Assembly (NCBI GenBank): GCA_001579985.1
Contig: LRSR01009667.1
Span: 1 to 31,741, forward strand
Direction of reading: 5' to 3'
Origin: Hypsibius dujardini
Lineage: Eukaryota > Tardigrada > Eutardigrada > Parachela > Hypsibiidae
DNA length: 31,741 nucleotides
The position numbers and the translations under genes were made by a program. Below the pieces are notes generated by a model. The model worked only from the letters and a program-made list of their open reading frames with translations, was not told the origin of the DNA and did not search any database. Of this stretch, positions 24,101 through 31,741 are shown piece by piece. Position 1 is the stretch's first letter. Each line of letters begins with the position of its first letter.

Positions 24101-25009
24101 CGTTTCTGTTACACAGGTGTGATACGCTGATAATTTGCGGACGCGAATCTCCGCTCGAACAGTCTGTGGTATCGATGTATACCCACATGAATCCACAAAA
24201 GTCCAGCATATTGATCATCGACAACGTTGCTGATGTTCTATACGACTCCGTAAGCGTTTTTCTACTGTTTTCCGGTTTACCGCCGTGCCCGGTGTTTGAA
24301 TTCAATGTCATGGCAATAATATGTTGTTGATCTGATGTAGCCGGAACAAGTTGCGCGCGCCCTGCTGTTGTTTTGCAAGGGATTAGGCCTTTGTAAGTCA
24401 CCCCAAAAGGTTGTAGGGGAATCTGCAGAATTTTTTGGCTCACATGTTACAATTACTTTACCGCTAACTGGTGAATGATTTCTTATTCATCAAATAAATA
24501 CACTTTATTGAATTGAAATTCATTGGGAAAATCGTCCATCTGAATTTTGATGATACTGCGCGATGATAAGAAAAATTTCTAGTGACATCACTTGGGTTCT
24601 ACGAAACTACAATGAAGAAAAAAGTAAATTCAATCGTGTATTTCAATACGGAACATTTTCGGGGAGTGAAAGTGCTTGTACTTGCGACACAAAGCCGAAA
24701 TTAAAGGGATTCGTTTTTACCAAAAAAAGGCAAAATACACTAAAGTTATGTTAGAAGTTGCACAGCCTGTTTTTCTCTGATTTGCAGTGACATCCGTTTC
24801 TACACCAGCGGACCGAGCAAGAATATCTCAAGTCAGTCAGGGTGGTCCAGCTCGTCGTCGCATATCTATGCAAGAGGGTAAGTACACAAACAATTCTCTC
24901 TTATGCATAGCCATTTCCTTGATGAATTTGTAAAATGTGTTTCGCCGGTTTAGCTGATTTACCGAGACGCCAATCGACATCGTCTCCGCCATCGGGCTAC
25001 GGGAAATGA
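18165..25009 (+). CDS. NDRG-family protein (N-myc downstream-regulated, alpha/beta-hydrolase fold)
   Basis: Exons found by phase-matched GT-AG joins: 18165-18191 (MDTSSNVVE, less sure), 20140-20190, 20257-20513, 20576-20638, 21002-21062, 21144-21230, 23565-23619, 23677-23700, 23776-23867, 23986-24024, 24117-24249, 24341-24392, 24788-24877 and 24954-25009. NDRG signatures in order: VVQTTNCGQVHVHV, AVFLTVHDFG, LPGQ, YKYPSLQEICDDL, YVIGFGEGAGANILARFA, VLGLILIHPTATAAGLSEW, NIKNLQQYTDLFLSRND, TLIICGRESP, PEQVARALLLFCKGLGL. As in other NDRGs, the nucleophile elbow (GFGEGAGA) lacks Ser, so no hydrolase activity is expected; relatives act in stress signalling and trafficking. The tail has basic Ser sites (RRRISM, RRQSTSS) resembling the SGK/Akt-type sites of NDRG1. 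About 24 extra residues lie between HDFG and LPGQ. The junction 21230 to 23565 is out of phase and roughly 9 residues short, so one small exon is missing. Length is otherwise about 360 aa, normal for the family. Confidence 0.87.
18996..19021. repeat. perfect 11-bp stem hairpin
   Basis: GGGGTGATCCC, ATTT loop, GGGATCACCCC. It lies in the proposed first intron of the NDRG gene. No T-run follows and no known element is recognised. Confidence 0.75.
21660..22210. repeat. AT-rich block with recurrent TTTATTTAAA words
   Basis: Within the large NDRG intron (21231-23564), ATTTAAA or TTTATTTAAA recurs at both ends of a 550-bp block. No terminal repeats or coding sequence recognised. The rest of this intron also holds nothing I can name apart from the expected but unlocated small exon. 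Confidence 0.45.
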
Positions 25010-25308
25010 TTGCTTTTGTTCCGTGCAATGATTTGAATTTATTTTATCTATTTAATGGAGTGCTTGGTTATTATTCGCGATGCCGTGAGCAGCAACAGTT
25101 GTGCGTTGTTTGTGCATCAGAGCGTTGTTTGCGCAGGGGTGCGTCATTTGAGAATTTGTTGCACTGATTGCCTTCATTCGGAAACCCATAAAATGCAATC
25201 AACAATCAACCGACCGAAAACGGCTGACAATTTCTTAATGCTCACCAATTCAACAATCTTTAAGGAAGAAATATGCCATATCAATCCACAAACCAGGAAA
25301 AAAAACAA

Positions 25309-25615
25309 AACCAAATAAAAATCTTTCAATCGACGATTAACTGTCAGAACGTAAAAACCCTACAATCAGCAATCACCTACCAGGAAGTAAAAACTCTAAA
25401 ACCAACAATTGACTAACAGGAAGCAAACACCTGAAAATCAACAATCAACCACCAGGAAATACAATCCATTCAATCAACCATCAACTACCAGGAAGTAAAC
25501 ATTCAACCTCTAATCAACCACTAATAAAAACGACAGACAACAATCAACTATGAGGAAGTAAATTTGTTCGAGAAATATACACTAGCAAGTAAACGCTCTA
25601 ATCTCAGTTAACTAC
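25309..25615. repeat. 36-bp minisatellite, about seven or eight diverged units
   Basis: Unit starts (CAGGAAGTAAAA-like) fall at 25309, 25345, 25381, 25417, 25453 and 25489, exactly 36 bp apart. Further units after 25525 are out of step. Each unit ends CAATCAACNAC. The period is 12 codons and one frame gives a repeating YQEVKTL-type peptide, but stops interrupt it. The array begins 300 bp after the NDRG stop and covers an AATAAA at 25314-25319. Confidence 0.85.
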
Positions 25616-25625
25616 AACGAAATAA

Positions 25626-26330
25626 ATATTGAAGAAAAAAATAACTAATGAAAATTGCTGGAACATTGGTCAATAACCGAATGACGAGTGATGAGTTAAA
25701 TATTAAGATGCTCTTGATTGTGAGCAAAAGTTGCTGCTAATGACAAGTCCCCACCAAAACGAACGTCAACAACTTAAAGTGCGAACATTAACGGCCTTAC
25801 ACGCCATACATAGAATAATCAAGTGATCAATAAATTATAATGTGAATATCAAACAAAACGGCTCATTGAATGGAACACTTCCTTTCTGAGCCCGTATCGA
25901 AAAATTGATACTCCTGGCGCCGTCTGCCGAGCCGAAAAAAACCGAATGATAAGCCCATGTTAAATATTCGTAGATTTTAGATCTGATATCGTGACCCAGA
26001 CCAATAGTAGGTACTCGTATACCACTTTGCGGTGTTCTGCGTTCCGACAAAAAGTCAGTTGCAATATAAGTTCTTGGTTCAATATTCAATACTGCCACTA
26101 TTCGGAGATTTCCCCCGGTGAGAAATTAGCAGGTCTTATGAGGGTGCATATCCCAATGTAAAGTGCTAACGTCTGCGATTGATGATTTACGCCCATAGAA
26201 AGTTTTGGAAAACTGCTCATTGGTTGCTTACTGACTAATGAAATACCGCAGTAAGTTTAGCTGACCACTTATTAAGTGGGTAATGTGATGGGGTATATAA
26301 CAAACGTGTCACTGGTAGTGCCCCATTTTG
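25626..26330. other. intergenic, no gene seen
   Basis: AT-rich sequence. The only longer open frame (25835-26098, minus) has no recognisable domain. Confidence 0.4.
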
Positions 26331-26340
26331 ACACATCGAC

Positions 26341-26475
26341 ATTGTGTCCCCAGACATTCTGTTTTCCCAGCTGGCCTTCTGTGTCCCGCCCGACTTCTGT
26401 CCCGCCCGACTTCTGTCCCTAGACATTCTGTCTAGGTGGAGAGACTGTCCCCATACATTCTGTCCCTACAGAAAT
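26341..26475. repeat. degenerate tandem of ACATTCTGTCCC / GACTTCTGTCCCGCCC words
   Basis: ACATTCTG occurs three times and CTTCTGT three times. TCCCGCCCGACTTCTG occurs as two exact adjacent copies (about 26385-26416). Confidence 0.65.
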
Positions 26476-26929
26476 TGTGGTTTGGCAAAAAAACTGTCTC
26501 CAGGTAGTTTGGTATACTGGCCTCAGACAAGTTCTCTCTGATGCGGTCTTGGAGTGTTTCCCAGGGATACTGCCGAATGCGAATCCTGGGAATACCCAAG
26601 CGCAGCTTGAAATCATCGGGCTTGATAAATATATATAAGTGGTAATGTAACACTATTAGCAGTTTTTTCCATTTCGATTATAAGTCGTCATGAACGGCAT
26701 CCCGTCAATGAAACTGAACTTGCAGTTCGGAAAGGATCGCTCTGGATGGTGATTCCGGAAAGTAAAACATATGTTCAGCTTGTGAATGATCCTTTTCAAG
26801 CCGCAAGCTTGTTTTCATTTATTTATTTATTCCCCACCTCATTTCAAGGCAGCAGAAATGCAGTTGCAGTGCATCATCATGGGGTCGGGCTAGGATATAG
26901 AACCACATTTTCGCTATACATATCAAAAG

Positions 26930-28140
26930 ACACTTTCAAAACCTTTCTCAAAAAGTCTGCCATACAATTCAGCCGCCCCTTATCAGCCTGACCCCAAACC
27001 TGACGATTTGTTAGTGTCTCCCAAAAGAGTGCGTAAATCTCTCGTTTCGGAAATCAAAGTACACAAGGTAATCCGCAGGTCATCAAACAACAAAAACTCA
27101 AAAAGGACATGTTTTTCGTCCTCCAGCACACCGCATTAGTTGCAGTTCCGTTCCTCCTGTGGTACTCCGATCCAGCGTCCAGTTTTCACTTGGAAGTGAT
27201 GTCTAGAAGTGAAAATCCTCAAAATAAGTGTTACTTGATGGCGATGAAGAACATCCAAAAATTATGACCGCAGGTGTACGGCGAAGTTAGTGCGCAAAAA
27301 CTGCAGGAAATAGAGCTGCCCGTTCTCGCTGATGTTTGCCTGCATCCGATCGGAAAGATCCTTTCAGAATTTCATGTCCTTCTTGCTGTTGAGTGTGACG
27401 GCTGTTTCCCGGTCAGGACAACAGTCCACCAGGCTGCGTCTTCGGTCCAGTCCTGTTCCATGATATCGGCCGATGGTTGCATGGCTGAGCGGAACCAGGA
27501 GCGCTTCCGTAGTTCGGTGTTGTCAAAGGCGAGCTACATCGCCGCGAATATCAATCCAGACTTCCGTTGTACCGCTCGGATGATGAATTTTACCTGCAAG
27601 AGAAAATGGCGCTGGCTTTGCGGCACACGGCCAGTTAGACAGAACAATGCATCAGTTGGCGTGGAAGGTCGTTGGTCAAAAACGTTCTGCAAAACTTGTA
27701 CTTCGATCTGATTAGCGCGCATATTCTCACCTAAAATTTTAGCACAAAAAGAACCAGTACCTGCAAAAGTAGCCTCAAACGTATTTTCAGCAACAGAGAA
27801 TGGATAGCCGGGTTGTAAATAAGTCAATTTTTGTTTCAAGAGAAAAAAGCTTGCCCAGAGTTTTCGCATTTGGTGTTTTTGGGAACCGACAAACTCAACG
27901 TTCGTTCACGAACAACCCTAAATATTTGAATTATCGAACCTGTTCCAATTCAACTCCAGAGATAGTGACCTTCACAGGGAACACCGATCGCTTCAAGCCT
28001 TTGATCACCATATTGCATGATGTTTTTACTTTGACAATCAGCTCATGTTCGTTCGGGAAAGAGGTGGAAAGTTTGTTATTCATTTTAAAGTTCAGACAAA
28101 TAGATGACCTGGTTTTCGCAGAACAAATGTAGCCCTTCAA
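26930..28140 (-). mobile_element. dead non-LTR retrotransposon (reverse transcriptase C-terminal part)
   Basis: The minus strand around 27900-27972 reads VTISGVELEQVR, a stop, then FKYLGLFVNE. This matches the 'F-GG-LE-V--FKYLG--' strand found after the reverse-transcriptase domain of LINE elements. Further 3' on the same strand (about 27040-27205) comes HHFQVKTGRWIGVP and a Cys-x2-Cys...His knuckle (CN-stop-CGVLEDEKHVLFE), the typical C-terminus of such ORF2 proteins. Stops and frameshifts break it throughout, and the catalytic (F/Y)xDD part is not visible. Assignment to a clade is not possible by eye. Confidence 0.6.
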
Positions 28141-28150
28141 AATTCAGTCC

Positions 28151-31100
28151 TTATGCGTCATCCCCAGGCGTGGGTCGATTCGCAAAATCCTCTCCAGACG
28201 CCATCTCTAGCGCAGCCACGTCCGAGTCCGACGGCCCTCCCAACTGATTCATCACACACTGCGCCGCTGCAATTTTCGCCTCGATCGTGTTAGTGTGCTC
28301 GGCCTGTTTTTGTCGCACAGCGTTTTTTATTTCCTCCTGGGCCGCCTCGGACTGCAGTGCCAGTTGCACGAGCTTCGGCTGCCGCTGCTCAGCCGGCAGC
28401 ACAATCAACGCCGCCATCCCCGCCAGCGGTCCCAACAGATACCGACTCGAAATAGACACGTACATTTTGCTCACTGAGTTCAAAAAGATGGCCGATCGGT
28501 AGATCTCTTTAGCCAAACTGATCAGTTCGCTGAGCTGGAACTTTCGCATCTGAAGTTGTGCTTCCGGGCTCATCGGTCCGTCGTCTGAGAAGATGAAGGC
28601 GGTTTTGTCGAATCTTCCGATTAGCGCGACGGCATTCTCGGACTGCGTGGCAATTTGCATAAAGAAGGCAATGAGGATGGTCCACTGCTCCCGGATCTTG
28701 GCCAGCATGAGGATGCCTTCTTTGATGAGCTTCACCTTTTCCTCAAAGTTGAGCTTCTCCATGTCGAGGCGAGCGATCCGGCCGACCAGTTCGTTCATTT
28801 CACGCATCAATTTGAGGCTCTCTTGGAAGACCTCCATCTGCTGTTGACGGGCGTCCCTCAGCCTTTCCAGACTGACGTAAGCCTAGATATACAATGGTGA
28901 AAACCGGTTTTAGTTCAGCCTGTCTCTACGCTTCCGTTTAGGACAATTAATGAGTATAATTAAGTATTGGTACTTTCAAAGGTTTTTCGAAGCTCGATAA
29001 CTTTAACTTCATAAGTCGTGACCACTCCTTTCCCCTTATTAACCCCCCCCCCCAGCATATTTAGTCGAAAGAAAGGTTGTCAGTTCAGACTTCTGTTACA
29101 AGTTGATTTGGATGTGGATGTGATCACTTGATGTGGAGTTAGGACGACGTACTTTGCCCAGGGCTTGCTTGATCAAACTACCATTCAGCAAAAATTCAGC
29201 TCCGGTACCAGCATAATCCCTTTTACGGTGACGGGGGGGGGGAGCAACAAATTGTTTGAAATTAAATTTACCTTTAAAAGTCACTGGAAAATTATTCAGT
29301 TTCCATATGGAAAAAGAGTTTTGGTTACTTCCATCGATTCTTTGGCTGTTCTTGTATCAATTATCGAACCCACAAGGCCAGAAAAACATCCTTAATTGAA
29401 GTTAACTGAAGCACGGGGCTATTGCCCCCTCCCACTCCTGGCCAAAGTGAGCTGGAGGGGGGGGGGCAAAAAAAGCAGGTTCTTTCGCATATTGGAGCTA
29501 TCTTGCCCCTCCAAGGCCGAAGGAGTGGCACAAAATTATATATGTATATAAATTGCAGTTAAAAATTGATTTCCAATTTGAATCAAAGTCGTCAGAAAAA
29601 GTGCCGCAAATGATTACGTTTTCACTGTAAAAATTGAGGTTGCATGCACAGATGTGGACCAGGAAGGCACTGTTTACCGGCTCCGCTACTTTTTAACTTA
29701 ATTAACAGTTAATTAGCATCTTCCAACCTGGAACCTTGCCTGGGGAGTTATATTTACACGAACAGGCGCCCTCTTCCACAGAAAACGAGCCCCTACTTCT
29801 GACTAATCAACTTCAAAGGCCAAATTCTTTTCTCTTACACTCTGTCTGTTTGATGTTCCAGACCACGCAAACGCACCTTGAACCTGGCATTGCCACTCAT
29901 CCCACTGAACGCCCCACCGTTCCCCAGATTCGAATTGGGTGTTTGAGGAAGCTTTCCATCGGCAGCTGACGCCGCTTCAAACGCCTTAGCTTCGTTTAGC
30001 AGAGCGTCGATTTCCCCAACAACATCTGCCCCGATGGTCGGTTGGCTTGCATTGCTCGCAGACGACATGGCTTCTCGTAAGCTCTTCCCAACCGCACCGG
30101 CGCGATCAAGCAGTCCTCGCAACTTCTGCGACGCAGCATCTCCTGATGATCCCAGCATTTTCCCGAACGCCGTCACAACCCCGCCAAATCCGCTGATCTT
30201 GTCAATAGTCTCCTTAACGGCTTTCCCGTTCGAAACGGTTGACACGAGACCTGTCATTCCATTCAGGGCGTTGGATAATCGCCCTCCGATCGACAGGGCG
30301 TTCTGGCGACCGAATTTTTCGGCAACCGAAGAGCCTAATGAGGACAAATCTCCAAGGTCTCCGCCACCGATGCCTGGAATGCCTATGCCGCCTGTAAGCA
30401 AGGATGGCAAATTAAGTCGGCCAACTACAGGGGTTTTACAGCAAATTGCGAACAGTTTTTTTTTAAAACAACAACAAAAAACCAAAATAACCAATATAAT
30501 CAACTGACAAATAAAGAAAATTAAGTCATAAAACCTTTAAAAAATTGAAATTATAAAATGTCAGACTTGAACAGCATCGATCTTTAATCTTGCAGAATGC
30601 GAGTTACAAACAATAAATCAGGGTGTCTTTTCTTTGCTTAACTTTGCACAGCAACAAAGAACAATATTGTTAAAATGACATCCTCCTATTTACTGAAACA
30701 ATCAGGGAAAAGATAACATAAAAAAACAACTTGGCAGCCATTCTGATTATCCCACGGGGAGAAAATGTCTAAAGTATAACCACTAATGTACGAGGACTAA
30801 AGTACAGCTTTTGAGTAGTAGAGAGGATTCAGAATCTTTGAATCTAACAATTAAAGGAAATATATGTACTTGCATAATTTTGTAACAATAAAACCAAGTG
30901 CATTGCATGGTTTGTGAGTTCTTAAATAAATCAACAACATGATCAATGGTTCAAAGCGATTTCTAATTTAAGAATCATACGATTATATTTCAGAATTATA
31001 ATTTAGAGATTCAGTTGTGACAACTGCTGGTTTTAACACTATTTGGTTGCTCTTGGATGAACCAAAATTAAATTTAGTTAACTGGAAGTAGTAGTAAATG

Positions 31101-31483
31101 AAGGAATAATTTGAGCTTTTTTTTCAATTTGGAGATGCCAAATTTAGAGTACCTGTCAGCAGACCCATGACTCCACGAGAAGCGACAGAGCTGGCGATGT
31201 CGGTGAAGGTGTTGCCGACTTTCTGAAAGATCTCATCCCATCCGGTGGGAATCTCCGACATGGCTCGTGAGTATTGATCCTCCGCACGAATCACCGCGTC
31301 GTTGATTTGTTTCTGGAATTCGTTGACTTTCGCCGTCATGGCCGCGACGTGGTCCCGCTGGGCTTTGGCTGCCTCTGCTTTCATCAAGGTCTCCCGCAGC
31401 TTCTCTTCGTACTCCCCTTTGCTGGCGCTGGTACCAGCCAGCAGTTCACCCATCAAGTCCATTACAAACTTAAACTGCGGCAT
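28151..31483 (-). CDS. uncharacterised helix-rich protein with a single hydrophobic segment
   Basis: Three long minus-strand exons: 31153-31483, 29877 (or 29884)-30391, and 28151-28862 (or 28871). The first two join in phase. The third needs two bases from exon 2, which the alternative donor at 29884 supplies; otherwise a small exon is missing. The first exon may start at ATG 31483, or be internal, because a good acceptor (TTTTATGCCGCAG) lies at the same spot; the gene may then continue beyond the window. Exon 1 is a Lys/Glu/Ala-rich coiled coil ending in PTGWDEIF. Exon 2 opens Gly-rich (GGIGIPGIGGGDLGDL) and is amphipathic. Exon 3 has long helices around one hydrophobic stretch (YLLGPLAGMAALIVLP), with more helix and an acidic end (PGDDA). 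No signal peptide was seen. I do not recognise a named family. The low-complexity helical make-up could suit a scaffold or a membrane-inserting protein, but neither is shown. Confidence 0.65.
28865..28910 (-). repeat. 46-bp block shared with 16515-16560 (copy 2), at an intron 3' end
   Basis: Similarity runs from TTCCAGACT to CGGTTT with four differences, then fades within about 12 bp. On the minus strand it ends just before the acceptor of the last exon of the helix-rich gene, in the same position relative to the exon as copy 1. Confidence 0.8.
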
Positions 31484-31741
31484 AAAATGAAAGTGATGAG
31501 TTATGAAGCGTTAAGGTTTACAAGAGCCTTGTTTGCGAGCAAAGCTTCAGGTCATACACAGAGCCAGGCAGCCTGCAAATTGGGCAAACAGATTGCCGGT
31601 ATGCAAAATTTTTACTTTTTAATCATATTTCTCTTTGTCAGGAATCAAGCTAGTCCATTTTCCATTTGCCCTTTTAATTATCCAGCCTTCAAATTTTAAC
31701 ATAAAATGTAAATATAATTAAAACAATAATTAATGTAGAAT
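31484..31741. other. right edge, no exon recognised
   Basis: AT-rich sequence upstream (minus strand) of the helix-rich gene. It is either its 5' flank or an intron leading to exons outside the window. Confidence 0.4.

Noticed and set aside
25309-25615. CRISPR array
   Set aside because: Eukaryotic context, and units follow one another with no unique spacers.
27274-27711. 145-codon plus-strand frame
   Set aside because: It is antisense to the retrotransposon remnant, shows no domain, and has no good start.
29400-29530. Inverted repeat with G/C runs (GGGGCTATTGCCCC area)
   Set aside because: Pairing is patchy and rests mostly on homopolymer runs; no flanking duplication.
30034-30507. 157-codon plus-strand frame
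   Set aside because: It is the antisense shadow of the in-phase exon 29877-30391.

Overview
This is eukaryotic (invertebrate metazoan) genomic DNA. Genes are split by GT-AG introns of two sizes, about 55-120 nt and 0.3-2.3 kb. There are no bacterial operon features, and microsatellites and DNA-transposon debris are common. A clip-domain serine protease homologue of the masquerade/PPAF-II type and an orphan rhodopsin-family receptor point to a panarthropod (arthropod or tardigrade). That placement is an inference from gene style only; the species is not recognisable by eye.

Layout, left to right. (1) 849-3818, minus: six-exon secreted clip-domain serine protease homologue of 517 codons. Its active-site Ser is replaced by Gly, and one intron holds a 563-bp hAT-like fold-back element. 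(2) About 5180-5870, minus: decayed HTH-psq (pogo/Tigger-type) sequence, followed by a TTCGGG-rich repeat with a strong G-quadruplex motif. (3) 8049-10546, plus: three-exon rhodopsin-type GPCR of 332 aa with a TATA box. Its first intron holds a TA-flanked MITE with 71-bp terminal inverted repeats. (4) 10547-15239: gene-poor, with microsatellites, a palindrome and possible old LTR sequence. (5) 15240-about 16790, minus: AIG1/septin-like GTPase gene with damage in both the P-loop and the G3 box, although 409 downstream codons remain open. (6) 18165-25009, plus: NDRG-family gene rebuilt from at least 14 exons. Every listed junction matches in phase except the one entering the FFG exon, where a short exon is unlocated. 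(7) 25309-25615: 36-bp minisatellite just 3' of NDRG. (8) 26340-28140: short repeats and a dead non-LTR retrotransposon on the minus strand. (9) 28151-31483, minus: three long exons of a helix-rich protein I cannot name, with one strongly hydrophobic segment. Its 5' end may lie beyond the window.

The genes are not an operon and I see no shared pathway. The one link between two of them is a near-identical 46-bp block at the 3' end of an intron in both the GTPase gene and the helix-rich gene. The strongest candidates for something undescribed are the helix-rich protein, the shared intron end, and the compact receptor with its H-R in place of D-R-Y.
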